Shown piece after piece: positions 12,355 to 24,330 of a stretch of DNA of 64,000 bases. The stretch covers positions 1,986,169 to 2,050,168 of the forward strand of contig CAJNOP010000011.1 of assembly GCA_905250075.1 (NCBI GenBank), in the 5' to 3' direction. Below the pieces are notes generated by a model. The model ran no database searches, was not told the origin of the DNA, and saw only the letters and a program-made list of their open reading frames with translations. Position 1 is the stretch's first letter, and every line of letters starts with the position of its first letter. The translations under genes were made by a program, and so were the position numbers. This DNA is from Rotaria sp. Silwood1. Taxonomy: Eukaryota; Rotifera; Eurotatoria; Philodinida; Philodinidae.

Positions 12355-15107
12355 ATGAAATTTAGGTAAGTAAATCGCTTGGCATGTTTTATTGCGTCAA
12401 GGGTGAGGATGCAGTTCTGAATGACTGAGACGCTAAAGATGAAATTGTATCGCAGAGTGGTCTTACGATTATTTATCGTGAAACCATTGTGACCTAAGTA
12501 GAATCAGTTTTGGAAGAAGAATTTTAAAGAGTTTTGAGATAGAGTTATATTTTGCTAGAACCTAAAATGTTTCAGAAAGTTGTACCCAAATTTAAAATAT
12601 TAAGAAGTTCAGCATGACACTTTTTTTGTTTTTACAGACCAGACAACGTCATATTTCCCTTACCGCTATGCGCTACAAAGCCGAAAAAAACATTGAAATG
12701 CGACAGAAAGACACCAGACGCACATGTGCACAGAGACAAACGACTGATTCGACTTACTGGTGTTCATCCATTCAATGCTGAACCACCACTTAGTACTTTA
12801 TATGACAGCGGGTTTCTTACTCCTACCGAATTATGGTTTGTTCGAAACCATGGACCGGTACCAGAAGTACTTGATGCAGATGTTCCAAATTGGACATTGA
12901 GTATCGAAGGAATGGTTAAAACACCATTTGTAATAACATTAGCTCAACTGTTAAAATTCCCTCAAGTCACGCTTCCTGTCACATTGGCATGTGCTGGTAA
13001 TCGACGAAAAGAACAAAATGTGGTACGAAAAGGGAATGGTTTTAATTATGGAAGTGCAGGACACAGTACTGCTTTATTTACTGGAATTTTGGTTAATGAA
13101 GTACTTAAAATTGCTAAACCGCTACGTGGTGCACGATATATGTGTATGGAAGGTAATGACAAACTTCCAACTGGAAGTTATGGAACAAGTATTCGGTTAT
13201 CAATTGCAATGGATCCTACTATGGGAGTGATGCTTGCGCATAAAATGAACGGTGAACCATTGACTCCCGATCACGGACGCCCATTACGTGTTGTTGCTCC
13301 AGGGCAAGTAGCTGGGCGAAGTGTAAAATGGTTGAAACGAATCATAATTTCAGATAAACCAAGTGATAATTACTACCATACATTCGATAATCGAGTCTTG
13401 CCAACCATGATAACATCCGAAATCGCTGCTGAACAGAAGTATTGGTACGATGACGAACGATATGCCTTGTACAATCTTAATGTACAAAGTACCATATGCT
13501 ATCCAGCTCATGAAGAAACTATTATGGTTGAAGAAGGCAAGTCATATTCTGTGCGAGGATTTGCATTTAGTGGTGGTGGAGCACGCATTGGAAGAGTTGA
13601 AGTATCATTGGATCAAGGTCAAACATGGAAACTGGCAAGTATTGACTACTTCGAAGATCAATATAGAAATGCTATACACTATCCTAACCTCTTTGGTGGA
13701 ACATTGGACATGGCTGATCGAGAACATTCTTTCTGTTGGTGTTTTTGGAAAATTGAAATTCCTACCATGGAACTGTCTACCGCAAAGGATATTGTCGTTC
13801 GAGCCACGGATGAAAGAATGAGTATTCAGCCTCGAGATATGTATTGGAATGTTTTGGGTATGTTTAATAATTGTTGGCACAGATTAACTATTACTAAGGA
13901 ACAAGATGGATGCAGTTTGAAATTCGATCATCCTGTTGTACCTGGTTTAACTAAAGGTGGATGGATGGAAAAAGTTAAAGAGCAAGGTGGTGAACTAACC
14001 GATGGTTTTTGGGGTACTCGATCTTTAATATCAGCTTCATCGGAAACAAATTCATTGTCGGTGGTTAATATGATTAATAATGATGTCAAGCGCATTATTA
14101 CTGAAGAAGAATTATCACAACATAATAAAGATGGTGATGCATGGTTTGCTATCAACGGACATGTTTATGATGCTTCTGAATATTTAAAAGATCATCCTGG
14201 TGGGTCTGATTCAATCATTTTAGCAAGTGGAGCAGATGCCTCTGATGATTTTCTCGCCATTCATAGTGATGCTGCTAAAGCCATGTTAGTCAAATATCAT
14301 ATCGGTATTCTTGAAACAAATTCGTTGAAGAACAATGTGATCAATGGTAAACACATGAATTCAGAACGAGACATTTTCCTTGATCAAAAGAATTGGAATA
14401 CAGTAACTTTAATGGAAAAAATTGTACTCAATCATGATAGTGTGCGACTCACATTTGCATTAAAACATCCTCACCAAAAATTAGGAGTACCAACAGGAAA
14501 ACATCTGTACCTTCGATGTATCTCATCGTCAGGCAAAAAAGTTGTACGTGCATTTACGCCTACATCTACAGCAGATCAGGTTGGAAAATTCAACTTGGTT
14601 GTAAAGTTGTATAGGGCCAGTGGAAATTGGTGTGGTGGCAAGATGTCTGCATGCATTGATCGACTTAAGCCTGGTGATACTGTTGAATGCAAAGGGCCAT
14701 TTGGAGACTTTGAATATCAAACTGGAGGTACTCTCGTCATTAAAAATATCGCTCATCAAGTCAGTCGATTTACAATGATTGCTGGTGGAAGTGGAATTAC
14801 AGGAATATACCCAATTTTGCGATCTGCTCATAGAGATGGTATCAAATGTCATGTGGTGGATTGTAATAAGACTGAGGTAGACATTCTTATGCATCAGGAG
14901 CTTGATGGCTACAAAAGAGTACGCCATTGTCTTTCACGTCCAGCAAATGGATGGAAAGGTCATTCTGGATACATTTCCAAAGCTCTTATCGGACCTGTAC
15001 ATGATGGTTTCTTATTATGTTGTGGACCAACTGGAATGATGGAGAGTGTTCGTAAGATTGCAGAAACAGATGGCTGGGACATTAAGAAACAAGTCATTTT
15101 TCTATAA
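12355..15107 (+). CDS. Eukaryotic assimilatory nitrate reductase, fungal type, intact
   Basis: The enzyme reduces nitrate to nitrite with NAD(P)H in the cytosol, the first step of nitrate assimilation in fungi, algae and plants; animals normally lack it. Proposed CDS join(12355..12365,12638..15107), 826 residues. An 11-base first exon (MKF plus two bases of Arg) joins in frame across a GTAAGT...TTACAG intron. All domains are present in order. The molybdopterin domain has the Mo-ligand Cys122 in LACAGNRRKEQN. The Mo-cofactor dimerisation domain follows to about 470. The cytochrome b5 domain has heme ligands His523 (DHPGG) and His546. The FAD domain has RAFTPTS at 641, and the NAD domain has GGSGITG and CGPTGMM near 799. 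Linker motifs such as GGWMEKVKEQGGELT look most like fungal enzymes. No stop or frameshift interrupts it. No nitrite reductase or nitrate transporter lies in the window. Horizontal origin is inferred. Confidence 0.93.
12366..12637 (+). other. Intron carrying the 5' mini-exon junction of nitrate reductase
   Basis: GTAAGT at 12366 and TTTTTACAG ending at 12637 flank a 272-base intron. Splicing joins ATG AAA TTT AG to A CCA GAC, keeping frame into the conserved body. The frame open from 12638 contains no ATG before conserved sequence (the nearest upstream alternative is TTG at 12693), so the mini-exon supplies the start codon. Confidence 0.75.
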
Positions 15108-15307
15108 ACAAAAGAAAACAGAGTTACTTAGAGCAACTACTTTAGGACTGAAATGTGGTACTCACATGTTTTCTTTAACCTAATTACACTAACACATAAA
15201 ATTCAAAGTGAACAATCTGTCACACACTTTAGTTACTTTTTCATCATAATTGACTGACAGAGAACAGTCTGCTTTATTTGTTCTGCTTTTCGTACAGAAT
15301 TTTCTTT

Positions 15308-15704
15308 TCTTACTGCAAGGGGGAAGGAGCGAAAATGCCGTACTTCAGCGTACTTCCTGTACTTTCACACTATGTGATAACTGTACATCAGATCTCTTTA
15401 ACTATTTCAAGCCTACTATCCGCCTGTGTTACGATATATTAGCCGGAGTCCAGCTTACTTAAGTCAACCTCACCCTAGAGCCCAAATACTTCACGTTACT
15501 TCCGAATTAAAAGTACCGTGAAGTATTGGGACCTTTTTGTTAGATAGACTTACGTAGACTGGACTCCGACTAATATACCGTAACACAGGTTGATAGTAGA
15601 CTTGAAATAGATAAAGAGATCTGATGCATAGTTATCACATAGTCTGAACGTACAGGAAGTACGCTGAAGTACGGCATTTTTGCTCCTTCCCCCTTGTCTT
15701 ACTG
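15308..15704. mobile_element. hAT-type MITE hairpin with 8-bp target-site duplication
   Basis: The element at 15316-15696 is a 381-bp foldback. It begins CAAGGGGGAAGGAGC and ends with the complement GCTCCTTCCCCCTTG. The arms of roughly 175 bases pair almost throughout (for example GCCGTACTTCAGCGTACTTC with its complement near 15660). It is flanked on both sides by the identical 8-mer TCTTACTG (15308-15315 and 15697-15704). An 8-bp duplication and a CA(A)GGG terminus are typical of hAT elements. No transposase is encoded, so it must have been moved by an element elsewhere. It lies 208 bases after the nitrate reductase stop codon. Confidence 0.9.
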
Positions 15705-16935
15705 GCACTTTTACTGTTTTGTTTTTATTCGCTCATTATTTTTCTTTTTCATAAATATTTTATTTTTTTATTCTCATTATTTTTATTGTAATCATTGCTT
15801 GAAATAACAGAGCAGCCTGCCATACATATTCATTATACCTAAAGTAAATATCAACGCATTATTATACATTTTGATAAACGGGGTAGGCATGTAAGGAAAT
15901 GTGACACAGTGGCAACTTTCGTATACAAGATGAACATGGAATTTTCGTGCTCAGCAATGGGTTTTTATTGCTCAGTAGTGATTATATGTCACTGAGAGAA
16001 TCATCTCTAAGAAAAAAAACCATTTCTTGAAAGAAAACTTTTTTTCCAAAAACTATCCATAGAGGATCCTTGCCACACTTTTCGAAAAACTTTGTTGTTA
16101 TGAAACGTAGCGTTCTACACAACACACGACGTAGTTTTTCGCTACGAAGTTATTTTATCGAAAAAACAGAGATTTAGGGTCAACGAGCAGTTTTTTTTAG
16201 ACACCCATGATTTCGTTGACGTTCACTAGTGCTTTTTGACAATATAGACAAGGATAGATTCCGTATGGAAGAATACTCATTCAAAGTTTGAGCTTAACTT
16301 GGTCGAAGCTGCTTGTAACATTTCCAAAAACGAGAAAGTCAATTTTTAGGAACATGTTCAGCCTAAGAGTCAAAACTTTTCTTCAAAAAGCGTTTTAATA
16401 GATGGTTTGATGCAGGTTAATGAACTGATGCCAAATATCACCTTGATATTGGGTAGAGCCGTAGCACTACCAGTCGTTGTTAGTGGTCGAAAGTGGCGCT
16501 AAAGTGAAAGATGCATCCGCTTTGAGAAAATACTCAACGAAGGTTTCAGATAAATCGTCCTTAAACGTTTTGTGACGTTCACAAAATACGCTTTGTCAGG
16601 TTTTCGGTCTATTTTCGGCCCATTAATCACTTCTTTCTATTCCATGTATGGTTCAAACAAAATAATTTTAGCGTACAATATTGGTTGTGGGCTTATCGTT
16701 CGCTTCAATTGAGTTTTCATCAAAAATATCTCGATTAGTTTAGAAAAGAGATGATCTCCATATTCTTGACGGATTTATTTACAGTTGTGTAACGATGAGC
16801 TTTCCAACGTTTCGAGTGAGTTTCTAAAAGTCTAGTTTCACGGAACATTCGACGAATCACAGAAATATTCATTCCTATATGTAAACTTTCTAAAATTGAA
16901 CTTGAGATCATGTTCGCTGGTTGCTCATTGTGTAT
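15705..16935. other. Intergenic stretch, nothing recognised
   Basis: About 1.2 kb between the MITE and the 0.9-kb foldback. No open frame with a known domain, no RNA gene and no clear repeat were seen. Confidence 0.45.
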
Positions 16936-17848
16936 CGTCTCCATGGATTAATCCAACGTCATGAAAAACTTTTCATACCAACTAGAATAAGTTAGTTTGC
17001 TCGAATATCAACTATAAAAGTTCCTTAGCAACATGATCAGCTATAAACATGGGGATGACCGGTCCGAAATCAGGTTGCTTCAATCTCGGATGAAAATAGG
17101 ATTTTTGGAATCTCATTATACAACACTAGAATCGATGTGAAATTCAGCCTGAGTACAGTATTTCCCATGCTCTACTGTGATGGCGAGGTGAAACAGCCAA
17201 AAAAATTTGGTGAGTCAAGGTTTTTGAAGGTTCTCTGGAAAATTTTTCCAAAACCTTAAGGTTTTCGCAGAAAACTGAGTTCAACATCATGTTCAGCACA
17301 TCAAATAACCTATTCTCACATCTCTCTAACGTACCAAAAGCATGTCTGATATGCCTAATTCAAATATTATTTCTGTAATTCGCTGCATAGATGTTGCAGC
17401 TCGTTTGATGGGGAACAAAGAAGTCAGGAATTAGTTATATCATTACTAGAAGAAGGGTAGAGGAATTTTAGAAAAGATCATTTGATGTTCTGAACACGAT
17501 GATAAACTCGGTTTTCCGCGAAACCCTTAGGATTCTGTAAAGTTTTTCCAGAGAACCCTCAAAAACCTTGACTCACCAAATTTTTTTGGCTGTTTCCCCT
17601 CACCATCAGATAGAGCATGGAAAATACTGTATTGAGGCTGAATTTCACATCGATTCTAGTGTTGTATAATGAGATTCCAAAACTCCTATTTTCATCCGAG
17701 ATTGAAATAAACTGATTTCGGGCCGATAATCCCCATTTTTGTAGCTGATCATGTTGCTAACGATCTTTTATAGTTGATATTCGAGCAAACAAACTTATTC
17801 TAGTTGTTATGAAGAGTTTTTCATGTCGTTAGATTAATCCATGGAGAC
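16936..17848. mobile_element. Foldback element, about 370-bp arms
   Basis: The left arm 16936-17306 and right arm 17479-17848 are inverted copies, diverged by scattered substitutions and small indels. CGTCTCCATGGATTAATC at the outer left pairs with GATTAATCCATGGAGACG at the outer right. Inside, GTGAGTCAAGGTTTTTGA pairs with its complement near 17565. A loop of about 170 bases separates them. No coding capacity is visible and no clear target-site duplication was found. The divergence suggests an older insertion than the neighbouring hAT MITE. Confidence 0.8.
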
Positions 17849-18789
17849 GAGACGTGGACGGAAAACATGATAAAAAGTCCAAGAAATACTGGCAAAACGA
17901 TTGTTTTTCTTGTCCATTAAAGAGCTCCGAAAACTCAAAATACTGACATTCGTAATCAGCACATTGAACTCTATCAATGAATATACGTTTCAGCGAGATC
18001 AAAGAGAAGAAGTTCTTCAGAGATTCTAGTGGGAAATCTCGGGTCCCAAAAATCTTTTAATCAGGTTTTTAAAAAACTAACCCCTATTATATCATCAGGC
18101 ATCATGTCTAACTGCAAACTGAGAAAAAAAACGGAATTTAGTTGACGAGAGACGGCAGAAGAATAGCCGTATCCGCCCTAGTCCTTTGATGAAAAACATT
18201 TGATACAGGGACAACTTTATGTACAAATTATATCACATTATTTGAAAGTGCCAAACATGAACGCACAACAACATTGAAAAAGATCATATATCGTGAAAAT
18301 GCAATTACATTCTGTTATACTGATCCATTTCATATTCTAATGACTGAATTATTCAATACAATTTGTTATTTGCTTATATTATAAGAGAAATTTATTGAAT
18401 CAGAATATACTCGAACTGAATTAGTACCGAATCTAACAATGAACCTCCATACATGGTCTATGAAACAAAACTTTTTTTTCTTACTCCTATTTTCATCATA
18501 TAATCAAATATTATCCTCTTTTATGTTGAAAATATCAACAACTGATGTGTTTCTATGATGACAACTATATGTTTATATGTGATTTGGACCGGTTCTCTAA
18601 TTGTTTCACATTCGATTAGTCAGCGATATATGATGGTCAGGGTTACAGTTAATATGTAAATGGTGGTCAGTGTTTACAAGACACTGCTACATGTCTCAAT
18701 ATCAATTTTCAACAAAAAGTTTTGTCTTATCACTTGATTATATTGTTGGTAATCATATTAAACCAAACGTTTTTTTTTGATAGCCATTT
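17849..18789. other. Intergenic stretch, nothing recognised
   Basis: About 0.9 kb. It may include the ruined 5' part of the GPCR relic that follows (pieces near 18640-18780 read like degenerate membrane segments), but no boundary can be set. Confidence 0.35.
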
Positions 18790-19700
18790 ATCGTTAAAAT
18801 GAGTGTGACGCTCACAATGATTACGTTTGCTTTTGGATCGATTAATGCAATTTTATCTAGATCGACATTTCACTTCAAGAGAAGAAGAGATATGGATTGT
18901 GGATGTTGTTTATTAGTTTTTTCATAGATTTCTATATTAATGCTACGTGTATTGATCATTAAACATTGACAATTAGCTTGATCTCAAATGGCTATTCTTA
19001 CGAATGAATCAATTCTCACTTAAAATTGTATATTATTAGATATGCTTGTTCAAGTTCTTTTGGCTTCAATTGATTGGTTTCGTAGATGTGTCTCTATTCA
19101 ACGAATGTTATGCTGTTATCAAAAGTATTAATTTGAATAGATCTAAAAGTGAAAAAACAGTTAAATGAATAACTTTAAATTTCGTTCTTTTGACTCGTAG
19201 GACTCATTTTCATATTCCTCCACATTGTCATTTGGTTGTTGATATTGATAATGATGAACGATGAACTAGGTTTCTATTTCAATACTCTTCTTCAGACGAT
19301 ATCTTGAATATATTTATCACTCTCGTTCATTTTTTAATTCCATTTGTAATGAATTTAATTGCTCTTGTATTTATTATCATTTTAGTAGTTCGTTCTCATC
19401 TAATCCTACAGTTAAGAGTATCATTCCAGGAACATATACAAACACAATTGAAACAAAAGAAACATCGTTTGATTGTATTGTGCTTTGACATTTTTAGCAG
19501 TACCACGCTTAATCATATCATATATTACAGGATATATGAAATCACCATATAATTCATGGAACTCTATGACTTGTGTTTTTATTATTTTTATGTTGAATAC
19601 GTCAAGAAAATCTCTAACTATTCAAATGATATTTGTTCGAAGAGTATATTTCTCAATGCATTTCTATGCACTGATCTCAGCAAAAATTTCCAAAAAATAG
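18790..19700 (+). pseudogene. Decayed rhodopsin-like GPCR (rotifer-type)
   Basis: Broken plus-strand frames give consecutive parts of a seven-transmembrane receptor. A TM2-like ISILMLRVLII lies near 18930. The TM3 region LVQVLLASIDWF runs directly into RCVSIQRM, standing in place of the DRY-like turn. An extracellular loop follows. TM5 FLIPFVMNLIALVFIIILVV lies near 19330, and a TM6-like LTFLAVPRLIISYITGY near 19486, reached only after a frameshift close to 19475. Stops at TM2-TM3 and before TM5 confirm inactivation. The arrangement matches the large rhodopsin-like (FMRFamide-receptor-like) families of rotifers as remembered. Function of the ancestor unknown. Confidence 0.6.
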
Positions 19701-20701
19701 CTGTTTATCGTACAAGGATGTAATAATCTACTCTATTTAAAATCAACTATCTTGAGAAAGACGTGTGTTTTGTCGTTGAAAATGTCAGCACTATCTAATA
19801 AATATTCAATCTATCTATTGGCATCATTTCAGATCAAAAATTTTGATTTTGTTTTTCTTTGGAATGCCTAACTCTTAATAAAAATGTCAGTAAAACAAGC
19901 AATAGCTTTCTGGCAGTAAGCCACAGGCTAGAATCATTTTAGTCTTCTTTTTATCTCAATATAGTCTATCGAATGAAATATGATTCATTCTAAAAGGACT
20001 TGATACTTCGAGTACTACCGGCGTAAGCTGAAGCTTGAAAATGATAATTCTTTGTTTTTCTAAGAATATCATACGAAATATAATTTATTTAATATTTTTC
20101 TCGCGAATTATTCGATTGATATAGTCTTAGAATGAAATAATTATCATCTATCTTTAACTAAAATACATAAAACTTAACTTCCACTGTATAGTAATTATTT
20201 ATTGATAAACAACAAAACAATTCAGATTTAAAATATCTGGTTATTTTCGTAAAAATTTCTCTCTCAGGATTACTATATCATTTGATGAAATTTCATATTT
20301 CAAACAAGAATTTGATGTACACATAACTAGACTGTATAATGAATATTTATATTTATACTTTTCTATCTTAATTATATGTGAAAATAACACTAAACAAGTA
20401 CAGTGAACTCTTTTTCTCTTATATGTGTCTATCTTCTTATTTCAACAGACGTCCATGTTTAGCGATTAAATCTTTGTTTGAACGCATGTACTAGCAAACG
20501 AAAGAAAAACAAATCAATAAAGAATGAGAGAGAAAGAAATCGAAAATGCATAAGCCGAACTAGAAACACATACCATTTCATTTCCATCTTTTATTTTATC
20601 ACCATTTAATCGTTCTTTTTCTTTCACGCGCGCTCTTTGCGCTGTTCATAGTCAATCACTATCATCATTTTATGGGATCTTAAACAACAATATCGATAGA
20701 A
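19701..20701. other. Intergenic stretch before DCP2
   Basis: AT-rich sequence without a recognisable gene. It should include the DCP2 promoter. The bases CGATAG lie just before AA-ATG at 20702, so a splice acceptor immediately upstream of the start codon is possible. Confidence 0.4.
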
Positions 20702-22331
20702 ATGAGTGAACCACAATCACTTAACTCATCATTATTGTCGTTGAATTCAAATGGTTGGTTTCGACAACAACCATATTTTGCTGCTTTTTCAAATTCGGCA
20801 TTATTACAGAGTATCATGCATCATCAACCAGAACCAAATAATATTAAGCAAAATTTTAAGTAAAAAAAATAAATTCTTATTTAATTTAATAATTTTTTTA
20901 ATTATTGTTTATTTCGTTTAGTCATCGTATACTTCGTTTAGTTGGAACACAAGATCCGTTTAGATTGTTTCTTGATTTAGAACAAATTAAAAAAAAATGG
21001 TTCTATGCACAAGATACACGACAAATTTCTAAACGAAAAAAATTTACACAATATGTTCTTGATACTCGTATGTTATTTATTATTATAATCATTATTTAGA
21101 TTTAATTTATTGTTTGTTTTATTTCTTAATAATAATCAAGGTTTACTGGAAACAATTTATCCAAAACTTCAAGGAAAAGTTGATTTGATTCGAATGATTA
21201 TAAATGTTTATAGGCAAATTCAACAAGAAGCATTTGGTATTGTATTAATTAATAAACAAAATAAAGTAAGAAAAATCCTACGTACGATATATATATATAT
21301 ACGTATTGAAATTATATTTAATAGGTTTTTTTGGTACAAAACGAAAAATATTATTGGAGTTTTCCAAAAGGTAAACTGAAATTGAATCCTGATACATATA
21401 CATTTGAAAGTCAATGGTCATGTGCATTGAGAGAAGTTAGTTCTATATTTGATTAGTTTTTGTTATTTATGAATGATCATCATTTAAATATATATATTTA
21501 TTTATTAGTTTGCTGAAGAAGTAAATATTGATTTAAGTTCATGGTCTCCATCACAATATTGGGAAGCACGTTTAGCTGATAATCGAATGGTTGGATTGTT
21601 TGTTATTGAAAATTTTGATGAAACAAATGTTCATTTTGAATATGATAAACGAGAAATTATTGTAAGAGTCATACGAATAATTATTTTCCACTTGTTGTTT
21701 TTATCTATGAATATTCTATTCAAGGATATAATGTGGTTCAATTTACATACAAACAATGATGAAATGCATACATTGAGACAATATTGGAAAGAACAACAAC
21801 AATTGAGTGATCCTTACTATACAGCTCTTCCATTTATTGAGTAATTAAGTTTAATAATGAAAAACAAAATTTCAAATTAATAATAAAATCTTGTTTAGAC
21901 ATTTGATATTTGAATATTTACCACATAAGGAAGAAAAAGAACTAAAGCAATCATCATTATCTTGTTCTTCTATTTCAATGAGCAAAGAAGAAGAAAAAAG
22001 TTTATTATCATCATCATTTTCATCGAATAATTCAGTGATTGATAAACTATTGGGCCGTTTACCTATTTGGCCTTCATCACCACCTTCTCCAGATTCATCT
22101 CCGTCTTCATCTTCATCAATTTCGCCTTCAAATAATGCTGGTTTAGAATTATTAAATTTACTTCAACAACAATCAAAGAAAGAATCCTCTGAATTAGAGC
22201 ATACAGAAACAAGCCGAAATGCAATGAGCATAGTAGATCGATTGAATGAAGCTATTCGTCAAGCTAAATGCAATAATAATAATTCTACTTCAACAAACAA
22301 TGCTGATCATCGTATTGCGGTGCAAGCCTAA
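20702..22331 (+). CDS. DCP2: mRNA-decapping enzyme DCP2 (Nudix hydrolase)
   Basis: Removes the 5' cap from mRNA in the cytoplasm, committing transcripts to 5'-3' decay. CDS join(20702..20859,20922..21067,21141..21265,21325..21435,21509..21661,21725..21840,21899..22331), 413 residues, all junctions GT-AG and in frame. An N-terminal helical domain (about 55-130) has the family's box A pattern (RLFLDLEQIKKKWFYAQD). The Nudix fold follows, with WSFPKGK and the catalytic helix REFAEEVNIDL. Box B has MWFNL and ALPFIE. The tail is Ser-rich and probably disordered. Odd points: the segment between FPKGK and REFAEE is longer than usual, and the glycine usually following the EE pair is Asn. Length is close to human DCP2 (420). 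It converges on UFSP2, 2.0 kb away. Confidence 0.85.
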
Positions 22332-24330
22332 ACAAAAAAAAATAGGTAAAATCTTTTTCTTAACTGTATGTTACATGTGCAATATGTTAACTGCATGTAT
22401 TTCCTAATTTTTTCTTTCTGAAAATTCAATAATAACAAATTTATTTTTTTTTGTATTTTCTGTCATATTTCTCTATTTTTGGTAATTGTTTGTAAAAAAA
22501 AACAAAAAGAGTAAATACTCTGTTGCTTGTATGTATCTAATTAGGTTATGTTATATGATTAGTATCAACGATTAGCTAGCCATGTATTTGTATTCGTATT
22601 ATTGCTCTCTGTATCAGCGTGATGCTCTTGTTCTATGTATTTTTTTCTTTTCGATGATATGTAAACACATACTGTTTCAGAGTCATATACTAGTTTTTTT
22701 TTTGTTGAGATTATATGTTAAACATAGACGAAGAAAATATCATGCCGAAAGGGAATAATAGTTATGAATCAAATAAATATTCATAGATAATAGAATTTTG
22801 AAATTTAACATTCAATTGGTTATTTAAAAATGAATATTGAAAACTATCAATGAAAGTTTATGAATCGTAGAGAACAATAAAATTCTTGTTTCGTTTGACA
22901 AAAAGAAACAAGATGATTTCTTTTTTTCTGATTAATCATCAATCGTAACCAGATAAATATAGAATGCGTGGTTTAATCTATATTAAATGATATCTTTTTC
23001 AATTTAACTATAAATAACACAGTTTCGTATTGATGCATCAAACAAAGAAGTAACCTACGAAAGATGTTACATCAGACACAAGTAAGATGATATTCACTGA
23101 AAACAAAAACCTTGTAGTCATTTCGTTCAAAAAGTATCGTGCTGGTCATTCCGTTTAGTATGCCATGATTGATCAATTCTGTCACAACTGTTAGATGTTT
23201 CAGTATTTTTGTAGGACTGCTTATGTTGCATATATCTCTACCTAGATAAATCCAAAAATCTTGAATTTTCCCTATAAGAGATTCGTCGTCAAATTTTCTT
23301 CGAACTTCTACGAATAAAGATATGCAATGTTTGTATAAATACTGAATAGTGAGCCATTGAGACAGAGTTCACACAGCATGATTGAAACAGGATGCACAGG
23401 AACAATGAGACAGGATTCAATGGGAACAGAAACACAGTGTTCACAGGAACACTGAAAACACCAACTCCATCACAATGTGCCTTTTTGCGTTGTAATATGT
23501 TTCAATGGCTCAGTGAACAGTTGTATCTAACTGTAGATTCCTATCCATGAATGTTAATATAAAGTGATAGAAGTGCACTTTTTCTTGATTATGTAGCGTA
23601 GTTACATGAACTGTACTTACTTTTCACACATGGTGTTTATTTATTTACTTTTCTCACAAGATTGAATGTTTAGTTTTTAACACAAAATTCCGTATTACAC
23701 AGCTTTTTAAGGCATTTGCTAATTATTCGTCCGCCTTGATAGCATTTTCTATCGAGGTATTTTTCGAGAATTTCGATATTCTCTTTCTTGTTTATTTTCT
23801 TTGAAAAAAGAATATTCCAGAAATCTCATTTGTGACCTAAACGAGTTCATTCTTACGATTTCAATATAGTATTTCTATTATGGCAACTTTATGTAGGACA
23901 GCTTTGGGTTGCTTAATTAGTAAATCAAGAATTGATCAAGACTAATGTTTTATCACATGAATGCCAATATCAAAAATATTTTTCACCATAAGGAATTTTG
24001 ATGTAAATACAATATTAATGGTAATTTTCATTGATTTACATATCATATTTCATTTTATTTCTTTTCTTATTTTTGTCATTAAATTTAAAAAATAAAAAAA
24101 AAAGACTTTGTTGAATAAAAATCGAATTTTACTTTTTTTTTCATCACTATAAATAAAGAAAACATTTAATAAAAAAAGATTTTCAAAGATACGAAATTGA
24201 ATAAATGAAATTCAGTAAAACATTATATTCTTAAACAAAATACAAGCACAACTTATCTTAAACTTTATAAGATATAATATCTGATACAGATCTTTTATTC
24301 TTTTATTTATTTTTATTTGTTATTAATTTA
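22332..24330. other. Convergent intergenic region between DCP2 and UFSP2
   Basis: Two kilobases holding the 3' ends of two converging genes. It is very AT-rich with A and T homopolymers. One small inverted-repeat structure (23349-23515) is listed separately. No gene was recognised. Confidence 0.45.
23349..23515. repeat. Small inverted-repeat element with internal short repeats
   Basis: GTGAGCCATTGAGACA at the left is matched by TGTTTCAATGGCTCAGTG at the right, a terminal inverted repeat of 16-18 bases with a few mismatches. Between them are degenerate copies of a short unit (CACAGGAACA, ACAGGATTCA, CACAGGAACACTGA). It may be a small MITE. No target-site duplication is clear. Confidence 0.35.

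Noticed and set aside
15250..15462. 70-codon plus-strand frame
   Set aside because: It lies across the left arm of the hAT MITE; the frame is a by-product of the hairpin sequence.
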